DNA of 64,000 nt from Tomocerus qinae (GCA_020055645.1 CM034546.1:84258001-84322000), one strand, 5' to 3'. Numbered from the stretch's first letter, positions 41,914-54,462 are shown. Numbers and translations: made by a program. Notes: generated by a model from the letters alone, not told the origin.

Positions 41914-42289
41914 GTAGGTATGGAAATTGTAATATCGCTATTATATTAACTGCACAAGTACCTCTAATTACCGTTAGATTTCTTTGTGGAAATTTTGTGA
42001 TCAGAAACTCAAATGATCATTTTCATAACTCTCGGTTTCATAGAAATCGTTTTATGATTTTTTGAATGTCAGATTTAACATGGAAAGGGTAGGGAAAATC
42101 TCAAATTTCAAAATCTCCTCCTACAGTTTTCCACCAATCCAAGTTAATTATAGTGATTATTATTGGGACTGGGATCAGGTAGGCTGATAGTCAGAGGCAA
42201 ACAATTATTGAAATCCATTTTTCATTTTGGTACAAAACTCGACAATTTTGTGCCAAAGAAAATACCAGTAAACCAAGGCAAGGGTGTGA

Positions 42290-42340
42290 TGGGGCAAAGT
42301 TGGGTGTAGTCGCAGTGAGACACCCAACTTTGCCTACTGC
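42290..42340. repeat. Short perfect hairpin
   Basis: GGCAAAGTTGGGTGT pairs with ACACCCAACTTTGCC around an ~11-bp loop (tagtcgcagtg). Adjacent to the dispersed repeat copy at 42385. It does not fit a tRNA. Confidence 0.6.
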
Positions 42341-42384
42341 TACAATTATCAATAGGGGACGTTTTTCAAGTAATAACCTCAGTG

Positions 42385-42770
42385 AAAATTGCTTCTGATT
42401 GGTGGATGCATTTTTAAAATTGACCAATTAGAACACAAAATTCCATGGCAAAAATTTATATGATTTTGATTTGATAAGCATTTTCAAGGGAAATATTTAT
42501 GGCAACTTCAACACTGAACTTAGGACTATAGACTTGTGATAAAATATAAGAAAATACGGACTAGCTTTTTTAGCATATTAAACAAATTAATACACTGTAC
42601 TCAACTCTATGATGTAATTAAAATTATATTGGATTAACTTGAACAGTGAACTTTGAAACGTGAACTTGAACAGTGAACTTTGAAACGTGAACTTGAACAG
42701 TGAACTTTGAAACGTGAACTTGAACAGTGAACTTTGAAACGTGAACTTGAACAGTGAAAAGGTTATTATA
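42385..42770 (+). repeat. Dispersed repeat, copy 2
   Basis: Matches 7930-8210 along its length (shared TGATTGGTGGATGCATTTTT). Its end differs by expansion of a 27-bp unit. Confidence 0.75.
42641..42761 (+). repeat. 27-bp tandem repeat
   Basis: About 4.5 copies of AACTTGAACAGTGAACTTTG AAACGTG, essentially identical. The related copy near 8165-8205 has a single unit, so expansion happened after dispersal. Confidence 0.92.
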
Positions 42771-43049
42771 GTATGCACGTTAGTTTTCTGAATAGACCTC
42801 AAAAACAAAAATATTGAAAGATAAGAAGACAATGAAAGCTCTCGCTCTACTCTGGGCTCTCCGAGGTGTATACGTAATTGCGTACCTAGTGAAGGAGTGC
42901 ACAGTGTGTCTAATTAAGTGGACTAGTGGACATAAACTTTGTAAATTAGCATACAAATAAATAAAACACAAAACACTCAAAAATTAAATAATTAAAATTT
43001 ATTTTTAAGGGGCAAAAGTTTCTGTCTGCACGGTAGTATCAAAATGGGT

Positions 43050-43225
43050 GTGTATTTAGACATATTCTTATTTTAAGAAGTTGTCAGTTATTCGACTTGT
43101 AGATAATTATATTATTACTATCAATAGTAATGACCTATACTATGTAAAACCTTTGTCATGCTCTATGGGCTTATGCTCGACAAGTGCATTTAAAATTTAA
43201 ATTTTAAATAAAATCTAATCAATCA
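43050..43225 (+). repeat. LINE 3' end with (AATC)n tail
   Basis: Ends 'aataaaatctaatcaatcaatcaata'. The preceding 'atgctctatgggcttatgctcgac..gtgcatt' resembles the complement of 55880-55950. This looks like a 5'-truncated LINE 3' UTR with a microsatellite tail. Confidence 0.5.
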
Positions 43226-43249
43226 ATCAATAGCTTTTTTGTATAGATC

Positions 43250-43800
43250 GGGAATTGCAGAAAGGTAGCTGGTATTACATCTATACCTACATGTTTATTT
43301 TTTGCAGCAGTCTCGATGCACATTTTAACTTCTTCTTCCTCACATTGGATAGTAGGCAGGCAATTTTGTTTTTTAGTTGTAAACGTCCTTGATAGTAGTT
43401 ATTGTCTTATGATGGGTTGAGTCAATTGTGAAAGAGGAGCAGAAAATATCAGCTATTTGTTTATCCCCAGTTACTTTTTTTTGATTTGCATCATATAAGA
43501 AGTCAATTTTGTCACTAATTTTGTAGTTTCTGCATTTAACAATGACCACGATTCTCTGGATTTATTTTCTATTTATTCGATTTGTTTAGCGATGGACGTG
43601 GCTTTCAATTTGTCTTTGTCATAATTAATTCCATTCCTAAGGGATCAATATGTTTGCCACTCTGTAGTATCCTTGCTATTTTCACTTTCTTTTTTAGTAA
43701 ATATCTCTTTTTGAGCAAACTCTTCAGCCATCCATTTCGGTTTGCGTACTTTCACTTTCACAAACTTTTCAGGCACTGAATTCTATAAGTTAGTATGTAG
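43250..43800 (-). pseudogene. Decayed LINE, pre-RT/RT start
   Basis: On the minus strand: ENKSRESWSLLN, then a stop-interrupted stretch ending CEEEEVKMCIETAAKNKHVG and IDVIPATFL. The K-x-G-IDVIPA-FL pattern is the opening motif of non-LTR RTs. Several stops and frame changes are present. Confidence 0.5.
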
Positions 43801-44158
43801 TCAAATACATAAAAGGCTCTATCTATATTCGGACAAAAGTCTAAAATTCACCTTCACCACACATTTTGAGACAGTTTATCTCTATTTGTAGTTTTGAATT
43901 GCCTTATGCATTTGATTTTATTTCACTTTTGTTTTGTTCTCTGGCTTTCTTTTGAATTGTATAAATTATATATTAATGCTTACAATAATGTACCCCAACG
44001 CATATCTTCATGTGCTAAATGTAGTACATGTAGGTATGTATGTATGTATGTATGGCATTTATTCTGAAAAGAGGCTGCATGGCAACTTTACAGTTGAAGT
44101 AGACTCAATACAATTGATAGGACAGATTTTTAACTTTGCTTATTAATTATATAAATTG
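43801..44158. other. No gene; short microsatellite
   Basis: Contains (GTAT)n at about 44033-44054. Nothing else recognised. Confidence 0.4.
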
Positions 44159-46401
44159 AAGCTGTTAGAAGTAGAAGTCTAACTTTCAATTTTTTTTTCG
44201 TTGCTATATGAAATTAAATAATTTTAAAAAACAAAATTGCCGAATTCTAAGATAAGATAAGGCAGCCGACACCTGACAATGAGGATACATAAAATTCTTT
44301 ACAATGGCATTGTATAATGGTAACCAATGCAAGTTGACATGACTCCCCTCCCTCTTCCCTCATACAACGTGGCGTCATTCACCGATATAAAAAAACAGTT
44401 GAATTTTGTCACACGCTTTTTTGGCGAATTTTCTTTAGGATTTCGGGTCGATTGCTACGGATGTCATGAAAATCAACTGTATTGTCCACATGAGTGGGAT
44501 TAAATCAAGTTTTTTGTTAATGTGGGCAAATTTCGCCACGTTGTAAGGGGTCATTTCAACGCGCGCTGGAGAAAACCATAGCAAAATGAGGTCAGCAGTT
44601 TTAATTAGTCATAATGAACTCGCCAGGTTTTACCCGATATATTACATATTCCGTGGCCTTACGGGACAACTAACAATAGTCATAATACAGCCTGAGGGTA
44701 TCATTTCTATTCGAATTCAGAAAAAATATGAATGTTATAAAGAGTACATTATTAATCCATAAATTAAAATTATTCTGATGATTGTAATTTCAAGTCGCTT
44801 CGCTTATATTGGTCTAAAAATCATAATTTCGAATTTATAATTTACAGTAGCACAAAAAGATGCGACCATTTAAATGGAGTTTTAAATTTTTACTTAACAC
44901 GAAAGTTTCAGCTTTTTTAAATATGACGGGTCAGAAAATTGAATTTTAATTTAAAATGATTGGTTATAAACCTCGAAAGTCCAACTAGTAATGTTTTTTA
45001 TTAAATGTTTTAAGGTTACGTTGAGATCATTATATTATTTTCATAATAAGTCGTGAATATAATTCACACGTGTTGTGAACATCTTGAATAGACTTATAAA
45101 ACGGGACTCAAAATAGTTACATAGTGTTATAAACTTTTTTTCTATGAAACTCGAAATTTAAGTAAGCTAACATTCCCAATCTTGATAACTCTTTCTGTAT
45201 GAAGTTATCCAATTGCAAAATATTGATGGCGGACATCGGAAATCGCCAAGAAAATGCCTGCAGGATGTTCTAATGGTTTTTGGTTTAATGATTTGGTTTA
45301 CTGGTTTTTTATGCCGAAGTAACCCAGATTAAATATTCAAAATTAATTATTAAATTAATTATTCAAAAATATTTTAAACTTTGACTACGGTCTAGACTTT
45401 TGTATTGAAAAATCATTTGGGTTTTTAACAACGTACCCAGGCTATTCACCAGGGACGACATTCTGAACCCCTTAGCAAGGGGAAATCGCAAGCAAATATT
45501 GAGTTACCACAGGAGTTGCTATTGTCCATATTCTCATCATTGTCGTAGATTTAACTTTGCTATCGTTGTCGTAGGAATAGGGAAATTCCATAGCGCTGCT
45601 AAAAAACACGATTCTCATCCCATAATTTTGCCACAGCATAGCAAACATCTGTCGCAAAGTTAGCGCAAACTGAGAGCTACCGCAACTTTGCGATCACATT
45701 GTTGAAGGCACTTGGAGATTGGAGACACTTGTGATCCCTATGGTTACTTTGACAATATCAATTGCAATTTGATAATCTCCGGTCTCGGACTCCGTAGTAC
45801 GACTGTCAAGTGCCATGCATATTGAAGTGCAAGACAGGCAACTGTAATTTCCATGACTACAGTCACTCGTAAAGTAGTACCTCAATCAATGCCTAACACC
45901 CTTCCCACACTACTCCATACCTTGGAGTTGGAACATCCATGCCGATAAGTACCGTTACCTAGGACAACTTATCAAAAACTGCTACAACGTCGCAAACTTG
46001 CTAGGACGCTGCTAACTGACATAAGAATATGGATTTATTTTGAAATCGCAAGTAGACATAGCAACTCTTGCGATATCGCAACTTTACCACAAAAGTTCAG
46101 AATACCGTCCCAGGGTCACATTTTTGAATCAAGGCATTGGAATCCGTTACTATGACTGACTCACCATTTTACATACTGCAAGTTTACCGCGGGTCCGTTT
46201 AGTCGAGTCCGCTGACCTTAATTTACTATGGTAATTCTTTATATTCCCATTGCAATGGAGGGTTTCCGTAATGACTTAGTTAGGTGTCGGCTACCTTATA
46301 ACTAAAAATTCGGCTATTTTGTATTTCAAAATTATTTAATTTTCGTTGTCAACGAAAATAAAATTGAAAGTTAAACTTCTACATCTAACAGCTTCATACT
46401 C
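44159..46401. mobile_element. 2.2-kb element with ~120-bp TIRs
   Basis: GAAGCTGTTAGAAGTAGAAG at 44159 pairs with the complement at 46401. Similarity extends inward ~120 bp through AACTTTCAATTTT, AAATTAAATAATTTT and AGCCGACACCT. No transposase was found in the interior. A second inverted-repeat element (45447-46115) is nested within. Target duplications are not evident. Confidence 0.7.
45447..46115. repeat. Nested element with inverted ends
   Basis: Left 'accagggacgacattctgaac' pairs with right 'gttcagaataccgtcccaggg'. Internal motifs (gcgatttccc, agcaactcctgtgg, 'gcaactttgcg') recur in both halves as diverged inverted copies. Non-coding. Confidence 0.6.
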
Positions 46402-46639
46402 TAAACACAATGTTATTATTAAATCTTATTTTTCCCTGGTCATACAGCTCATTAATTAGACTAGTTATTCTGGGCACAGTTGAATTTTCGTATCTTTTTT
46501 TAATTTTTGCCCCGAATGGTTGTAAGAGAAATTTTTTTGCTTGTCTAGTTCTACCTAAGTTTAAGTTGGTATAGTTTGGGGGTAACATGTTCCTAAACCT
46601 GCCAGAATTTAACAAGTTTAACCCGAATCTCTGTAACAA
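46394..46639 (-). pseudogene. Possible LINE C-terminal remnant
   Basis: This 81-aa ORF has the sequence KRYENSTVPRITSLINELYD, which resembles the C-terminus of Jockey/CR1-type ORF2 proteins (a basic stretch, then 'S.VPR...LINEL'). It overlaps the right end of the long-TIR element. No RT motifs are nearby. Low certainty. Confidence 0.3.
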
Positions 46640-46689
46640 GACGACTCATCGTTGGTCAAGTCTTTCAACATTTAATTTCTCGCAACAAA

Positions 46690-46775
46690 AATTGTCAGGG
46701 CATGAAAAAGGCAGGGTTTTTCCTAGGAAAAACCCAAAAACCAGCCTTTTTGGGTTTTTGGGGTTTTTGCAGTAG
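46690..46775. repeat. CAGGGCATGAAAAAGG repeat end
   Basis: Starts CAGGGCATGAAAAAGGCAGG and continues with 'tttttcctaggaaaaaccca' and inverted 'tgggtttttggggtttttg'. Same start as 125-140. Confidence 0.45.
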
Positions 46776-47009
46776 CATCTGCCATCTACTGTGGTTCACT
46801 GGACTTCTACTATTAATGTTCCATATTCAAACTTAAAATAATATTTATTTTGATTCTTTATTTAGGCGATCTGGAAGAAGACATTATTATAATATAAGAG
46901 AATTTGCCGATTCGGTTAGTAGTAATTTGACGGTAAAGTCAAAAGTATATTGATCAAATAATCGGTTGGCAATTTATTAAGTAGTTATTAAGTAACGGAG
47001 TTGCTTTAT

Positions 47010-48660
47010 AGACGTGTCGAATCTGTCTGTCTGTCTGTCTGTTCGCTCGAACGGAATTCTCAGGAGCAATGCAATACACACAAATAAGCACAGCACTGTT
47101 GGACTGGGAGCGAGGATAATACATGCACTGTATATTTAGGTGAAGTGAGGGAGAGTGGAGTTCACATTTAACGTACAGCGTAGCGTTGTGGAGTGAGTTG
47201 CATGCACAGCAAGGTGCGGTGCATTGAGGGAGAGAGGAGTTGAATTTAGCGTACAGCGTAGCGTGTAACTGTAACGGACAAAGAATTGGAGTGTTATTTA
47301 CAACGCGACTTTCACGTGGCTTTTAATAGTATACAGACAACTGACATTCGTTAGGTTAATTTTGAGTACATGTGGATATTAAATAAATAAATAAAAATAA
47401 CTGAGTGCATTTACAATTGATCGTGTGGCAACTTTCATCTGCTGATATCAATAGATATTATTTCTACGTGGCCTCCAACTTTTCGGACGTCAACTTTCGG
47501 TGAGTTGGCTGTTAACAGTGTACAGACAACTAAAATCTTGTTTAGTATTTTAAAATTAAGTCAATTCTATAACAGTTAACATTATCCTTTTTTACCACAG
47601 TTAGTAAACAAAATTCAAGGGCTATACACACAAGCACTGCTCTGTTGACTTCTGTAGTGGGGCTATTACACGGACAAGTCGGCACAATGCATTGGAGTGC
47701 AAGTTTTCCTCAGGTCGCCTGCAACATGGTACAGAAGCGACAAAAGACTGGGATCCTACACGGAGTGAATTTTGAAGAAATTTTACATAATTTTTGAATT
47801 CGAGTGGACATAAATACAGAATACACTATCATAAGTATTGCTTCCGCATGGTCTACAGCAGTATACAGATAAATGATAAAAGATTCTGTCGACGTTCATT
47901 GACTGTGGGTGAATTTTGAAGCAATTGTATAACAGTAAATGAATTGGAGTTTTGATCAGGACTTTGACTTATACATGGCATTTAATAGTACACAGAAAAC
48001 CGACAATGGATTGATTCGAATATTATTACGGTGGTTGAGTTTTGTAGGAATTGTACATAATTTTCGAGTACACGTGAACAGTGAATACAGAATACAATAT
48101 TACAATTGATATTTTGAAGACTATCTTAACTCTACATAAACATAATCTTTTAAACATAAAGTGGGACATGCGCATGGAATGTTTATTGAATGTATTAATG
48201 TTTGTATGTTTGTCCGTAATATATTGTAATTAATGAGCAAGGGTAATATTTTGCAATTAATGAGCAAGGACTAGACTTAGACTATCAGTACTGAGTCCAA
48301 TCAACGGTCTATGAATTTCGGGCCAATGCGCAGTTGCTAGAAATTTACTGATTTCAACATTTTCAAGCTAGTTATCAATACTTTCTTTATGAATATTGCA
48401 GTTTGGTCTGCTGATATCAATAAGCATTACTTCCGCGTGGTCTACCGCATTATACAGATAAACGATAAAGGATTCTGTCTACGTTCATTTACAGTGGGTG
48501 AATTTTGAAGGAATTGTATAGCGGTCAATGAATTGGAGTTTTGATTAAGACATTGACTTTCATGTAGCATTTAGTGGTGTATAGATAACTGACAATAGAT
48601 TGATTCGAAAATCATATACTGCGGACGTGGGATAGTATTTTACTGACATTTTACTACTTT
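47010..48660 (+). repeat. Region of diverged tandem duplications
   Basis: 47013-47043 is (CTGT)n followed by 'tcgctcgaacgg', an INE-1/Helentron-like layout. 47150-47270 holds two copies of 'acgtacagcgtagcg' units. 47830-48060 and 48400-48640 are two copies of a ~230-bp unit ('tatacagataaa.gataaa', 'ggattctgtc.acgttcatt', 'gtgggtgaattttgaag'), about 560 bp apart. No coding sequence. Confidence 0.6.
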
Positions 48661-48932
48661 TGGACACTGCTATGCATAAGCCCTAAGGCCCGGTCACTTT
48701 TGCACATCTCTGTATGTTTATTCACTACTTTAGCTTTTTTGAATATTCGTAAGATGTAAGTAGATAGGAAATAACTAATATCAATAATTGTATACTAATC
48801 GGTAGAATTTCTGTCCTTATTCCGTTACTTTTTTACACCAGTTACTATGGTTTATTAGGTATGGAGGCGACATAATATAGAATAGACGAACTTTAAAACT
48901 ATAATATTGAAAATATTCTCTTTTAACACTTA

Positions 48933-49313
48933 GGCTGGATTTAGGCAGCGGGTTATCGTTGCCTCAATTGCCCCCGTTGCCCCCAATGCCTCCATGGCCC
49001 CCTCCCCCGTTGCCCCACGTTTTGCCACTTAACCTATTACTTTAATATATTGTCCCTATTGCCTCCCGTCACTATTTTTGTCTCTTTTTTGACCTAACCT
49101 AATAAAAAATAAACTGTTCTATTGTTAAAGCCTAACAAGTAAGTAATATCCTTATTTTTAATTAGGTTCGGTCAATAAAGGGGCAGGAATAGTAACGGGA
49201 AGCAAATGACAAATATAATAGGTTAAGTGGCTAAATTAGGGGCAACGAGGGAGGGGGAAACGGAGGCAACAGGGGCAATTGAGGCAACGATAACCCGCTG
49301 TCTAAATCTAGCC
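48933..49313. mobile_element. 381-bp hairpin MITE rich in GGGGCAAC
   Basis: Ends GGCTGGATTTAGGCAGCGGG and the complement of GGCTAGATTTAGACAGCGGG. The arms (~150 bp) carry CAATTGCCCCCGTTGCCCC-type runs and fold back. Flanks AACACTTA and AACATTTA could be an 8-bp duplication with one mismatch. Non-coding. Confidence 0.78.
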
Positions 49314-49451
49314 AACATTTATTTGTTAACATTTATTTCCAAAATATTGAGATAAACATAATTTTTTTATCACAATATATTGGATTGACAAATAAATACT
49401 TGTATCAGTTGCCTATTACGTTTATTACGAGAGCAAAGCACACCGGAGGAT

Positions 49452-50222
49452 ATGGACTTTGCAGCTGCGCACGTGATAGACAACACATCTCAACCCTCCA
49501 GCACTCAAACAAATAAATATGCAGAAATGTTCGACAAATATAAGAAAATACCACCTAATTCGCCGTCGGCCACGAACACTGAAAACCAGGGGAAGCGTAT
49601 ACGACTGAAAGGACGTGACATAGAGTTAGTGAGCTGCGGAGAAAAATTCGTAATCCCAGAGTTTGAAAAGTTAGGAGACGAGGCCCAGTTAAACCTACGC
49701 ATTTTCAAAGTTGGACTGAATGCCATTTTTGCTCCACTAATCTCTATTAAAGCCGACATGAGAACCATCGTCAACGCAGTACACGACTTAGAAGACAAAA
49801 CAGATATTTTACAACACACGGTTGGCACTCTACAGGAAAAGGTGGCAAGCCAGGATGAAGAACTGAAAATTCTCCGAAAACATACGGATTCGCTCCAAAT
49901 ATAGGCTAAACGTAACAACTTAATCGTAAGTGGCCTACACATAAACAAAGCTAACTTTAGTTCTGAAAGAGAAGCGATTGAATCTTTTTTCGAGAAAATA
50001 TTGGCTGTTAAAAGCGTGATTGATAATGTGAGGGAAGTCAAGTCTGGTAGTTCAACCATACCAAAATACATCGTAAAATTTTGCTACCAATCCGATAAAG
50101 CCCTTATTCTGAAAAATGCCTACAAACTAGAATCTTTTAATGCACACAGAGAATCCCACAAAAAAGTCTTCATTTCCATAGATCTAACGAGAGTAAAAGG
50201 AGAAAGAAGAGGATTTTGTTGA
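49452..50222 (+). pseudogene. LINE ORF1, coiled-coil nucleic-acid-binding protein
   Basis: The first frame (150 codons from 49452) starts MDFAAAHVIDN and ends in a coiled-coil stretch (LQHTVGTLQEKVASQDEELK). A single TAG at 49903-49905 interrupts it. The same frame reopens with AKRNNLIVSGL and continues through FFEKILAVKSVIDNVREVKSG and KYIVKFCYQSDKALIL, an RRM-like pattern of L1-type ORF1 proteins, to 50222. Apart from the one stop the ORF is well kept. It precedes the ORF2 remnants on the same strand. Confidence 0.72.
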
Positions 50223-50462
50223 CCGAAATGGCCAAAGCAAAAGCAGAACGAAAATCCGCAAAAGTCACCGAACTGAGGTTAGTAGTAGATAACCAATCAT
50301 TCTACCTGGATAAAGACGATGGATTACGCCCTACTCGACCGAAGCCTAATAACTACTCACAGCAATGACATGACGTTGAATCCACTTTTGATCCTGACCT
50401 TTCCTTTAAAACACTCATTCCATCTACTACTACTACTACTAAAAAGCCTCATAAACCATTCT

Positions 50463-51504
50463 CTATTATCTTTTGGAACTGTAATGGTATAACTAAATTT
50501 CTTAATCTTGACGTTAATAAAAAATATTTAATTTCCTAAAACCCAATTATCTGTCTTTCAGAAACGTGGATCTCAGCAACAGATAGTCTCTCGCTCTCTC
50601 CACCCTTCACAACCTTTGAAGTAATCTGTAGCAAAGCTATAAAACACAAACAGAGGGGAAGGGCGAGTGGAGGATTGGCAATTTTGGTGGACACGTTTAA
50701 CTATATTATAATTAAAACACTAGATATAAGTGATATTTGGGTAATTATTTTGGTTAAAGAAAAAAACACGGGAGGATTATTAATTATAGCAAATATCTAT
50801 ATAAATCAAAAAAAAATGTTAAAATTGTAATGTCACTATTAGAAGAAACGTTAATGGAAATAACTGATATTTATAAAACCAGCAGGATTATCTTCGGCGG
50901 TGACTTTAACTCACGAGTTGGCTCAGGCGGTTTTTGTGACAGTAACGTGTGCTATAATACGGAGGTTACGGAAGTACGACAATCTAAGGACACAAAGTTG
51001 GACTCTAGGGGTAAAACACTTTTATACTATCTAAATAACATGGGACTAGTTATCTTAAATGGGCGGTGTAATTCAGACACTCCAGGGGGTTTCACTTACG
51101 TGGCACCTCAGGGAAGCAGTGTCAACGACATTACTTGTATTAGTAATAATCCAATTGCTGATGTCTCCGATTTTAATATTTTGGACGACATAGGCCTTTC
51201 TGACCATAACATATGCCAAGTGGTTTTTAAAAATAATTTGCAATCAATTGGCTGTTATGATGGCAGATCGGTAACAAAGGACGTCTTGTTATGGGATAGT
51301 AATAAATGTGAAATGTACGAAAAAAGTATAATTAACTGGCTAGCGATGAACCCCCTGGAGTGCAAAGATCAAGATATAAATAGTATGTATGAATACTTAT
51401 GTTCTGGTATTAATTCTTCATCTAGAGATTGTGGCATGGTAAAGAGTACCCCGCTTGTGAGGCAAATGCTACCAAGAAATCAGGTCTGGTTCGACAGTGA
51501 GTGA
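50463..51504 (+). pseudogene. LINE ORF2 endonuclease (APE) domain, decayed
   Basis: 50463-50830 encodes FWNCNGI, CLSETW and GRASGGLAILV, with an internal stop after KYLIS and another before 50830. The 224-codon frame from 50830 continues with IIFGGDFNSRVG, FTYVAPQGSSVNDI and GLSDHNICQVVF, matching GDFN and SDH motifs of the apurinic-like endonuclease. The domain order EN then RT is normal. Confidence 0.8.
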
Positions 51505-53160
51505 GTGACAGGCATTAAAAAAACAATATACCTTAGCAAGACGGAGATGTAGAAAATCGAACTTCGAATCTGACCTACATTTGATTGCTAACAGTCTTAA
51601 AACGGAGTTAAAAAAGTTGTATGTATTAAAGAAGTCTACTTACTTTGCCAGAGTAAGTAATCGTTTGTCCAACTTGAGGGATAATGCAGATTTTTGGAAC
51701 TGTGCAAATCAGTTTAGACCTAGGAATACTCATAGTAACATAATCAATGCAAAAGGTTGGGAGGAATTTTATGCGGTAGTAATGCCACCTTGGGATGAAA
51801 CGATATATACCCCTAAAGAGTTAGATAGACCCATTACTACGGATGAAATTGTTAAAGCGTCAAGAAAACTAAAAAATGGAAAAAGCCCAGGCACAGATGG
51901 AATCAAAAATGAGTTCCTAAAAAATATGCCAACACAATTACACACGCATACTCTTTTAAGAAGGGTGATGCCACGAATCCAAGAAACTACCGGGGAATCT
52001 CACTTTTGAACACCGTCTTAAAAGAGAGAGGTTGCGATGACCATATTTTTACGCTCAACGGTATTATACAGTACATTCTACGCTACATAAACACTGATTT
52101 GTATGCTGACTTTATTGATTTTGAACGTTGTTTTGACTCTATCAATTTTAATTTGCTGTGGCAGACCCTGGAAAAAGTAGAAATGAGCTCAAAATTATTA
52201 AAAATACTTCAATCGCTATACTGCAAATCGGTAATGACGGCTAAGGCGTATGACGGTCATACAGAACCAATTAAAGTTACACAGGGCCTTCTACAAGGAG
52301 AATATGTTCGCCTTTGCTATTTTGCCTATACGTATATGACATAGAAGAATCATTCCAAAATAGCTCTCTCAGTAAAGTTGACATAGGCGGGGGAAACGGC
52401 GTGCATTCTCTGATGTACGCTGACGATTTAATTTTAATGGCGGAATCTGCAAAGTCCATACAACTAAAGCTAAACTTGCTTAAGCTGTATTGTGCCAGGA
52501 AACAATTTACGGTAAATATATCAAAAACAAAAGTAATGATGTTTAATAAGGCTGGCCACCTTAAAAAGTCACATTTTTTTCTATGACAATAGTGAACTCG
52601 AGACTGTTCATTCATTCACATATTTAGGTGTAGTTTTCCATGCCAGTTGCCTTTTTAAACAAGTGGCAACTGATTTTACTAGAAGAGCCGAGGTGAAATT
52701 AGGTATAGTTTGGTCAATAATGACAAGAAGTAAAATGAATAACTGGCATGGTAGAGTAAGAATTTTTGACTCGATCTGTCAGTCAACTCTTCTTTACAGT
52801 AGTGCAACTTGGGGTCTACTACAAAGTGATACATTGAAAAGGTACAGGTCAGATTCTTTAAAAAACTTTTAAAACTACCCAGAAACACACCTAATTATGC
52901 GGTTAGGTTGGAAACGGGTAGAAGTAAAGTCATTACTCAAGTTTTTAAGTTCGCAATTAGACTTTGGCTTAAAATACTCAACATGGACAAAAATAGGTAC
53001 CCAAGAATGATATTTGACACACTCTTTAAGGAAGACCAAAAAAGCCAACTCAAGGTATCATTCGAAAAACATAATTGGGTGTCACAGCTACGTTTAATTA
53101 ACATTTATAATTATTTAGTTAGAGCACTTAAACTGCGTGCATGGGTGAGGAACGAGTGAA
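51505..53160 (+). pseudogene. LINE ORF2 reverse transcriptase and C-terminus, decayed
   Basis: Frames change at least three times. 51581-52009 has LKNGKSPGTDGIKNEFLKN (RT opening motif). 52006-52344 has ADFIDFERCFDSINFNLLW (motif A) and VTQGLLQGE (motif B). 52314-52586 has YADDLILMAESAKS (motif C) and VNISKTKVMMFN. 52640-53159 holds the thumb and C-terminal region (WNILYSSATWGLL-like pattern, YLVRALKLRAWVRNE). The two-ORF structure and YADD differ from the 37.6-kb LINE, so this is another family. Confidence 0.8.
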
Positions 53161-53572
53161 TAGCTAAAAAATTTAAGTTTAATCCTAAGATTGCCAATCC
53201 TCTACTCAATAGGTTGCGGCGTTGAAAAACGCGCCTCAAGGACGCGTTGGAGTACATTATTGAAAACATTAATAGACTAACTAAATTACTTGCTGAAAAC
53301 AGCAACTATTATTGTCTACTGTCAACTAACAAGACACATGCGTTGCACCCAACCCGCGGACATCACCTATGCAACTGAAAAGTGGGTGGAGTCGGTTGGC
53401 GGGTGGTCTTTTGATGACGTCAGTCGAAGTCAAACTTAGGGGGTTGCTAGTAGTCACTAGGGGGTCAATACATTTAAATACCTTATCATCGTTTTCATTT
53501 CCTCAAGTTCCAATGATATTTTTGTCGATTTTGGTTTGAAAGAGACTGAGGTTAAGTATAACGTGATGAGAA

Positions 53573-53860
53573 AATGCCAGCCACATGGTCCTGAAACAGC
53601 AATGGAATCATCGTTTTCCAATTCAAAACAAGCCAGTAGTGAAATTATGGATAGTAAAATGCAAAAGAAAATTAAATCCCCACACAGCTACTATATGTTC
53701 GGTTCATTTTAAAGATGATGACTGATGACTATGAAAGGGACCTCAAGTATGAGCTTTTAGGTATTCCACCATCTCGTAAACTATTGAAATCAGTCCCAAA
53801 TATTTTCCCCGGTCGGGAAATAATTGCTAGCAACGTAAATCATGCGTCATTGGAAGGCAA
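53573..53860 (+). pseudogene. Broken THAP domain
   Basis: From ATG 53573, shifting frames give a CQP/HGPETA start, NHRFPIQNKPVVKLW, ICSVHFKDDDYERDLKYELL and KSVPNIFPG. The Cys pair, central Trp, CxxH and closing VP-IF are the THAP pattern. At least two frame breaks separate them. Confidence 0.55.
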
Positions 53861-54462
53861 GAAAGAGCAAAAGTTAGAGAAAGGAAAGCTTTCGTTTCAG
53901 AAATTCTGTCCATGAATGAAAATAGTTACAATGGTATGTACATGCAGAAAATCTTGGATTCTTATAAATTCTTACTAATTGTCAAAACATTTAAACTAAA
54001 ACGTAAAATATCGTTTTACTGTAGTTTTAGAACAAGAAACTACATTGTAATGAAAATATCATGGCGAATAGTCAAATTGTGGACAATGAAGCAACGGCAG
54101 AAAATGCAGACATGATAGAAATGAAGGAGAGTCTTACATAAGGTAAATAAATCGGTATTGGTTTTTGTAGGTCGGAAGAACATGTACAAAAACATAACTT
54201 ATATTTATATGTATGTAGCCCTACAATCAAAAATTGCTAACTTAAAAATGAAGATATCAAAACAAAGACAAATAATAATTCGTAAGACATCAGAAATAGC
54301 AAAACTCAAACTTTCTATGGAAAACGCCCAGTGAGTTTAGATAAAGATTTAGGCTGCTGTTACTAGGATCTCAAATAAGAGCGCCACGAGGGACTAACTC
54401 AGAATATGATGAGGGTGACAATTATGTAAAAGCTGAGTTGATTTCAAGAAATAAAATTTCAT

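Noticed and set aside
42290-42340. Perfect 15-bp stem considered as a tRNA or small RNA gene
   Set aside because: No cloverleaf, no A/B box and no terminator; it is more likely part of a repeat.
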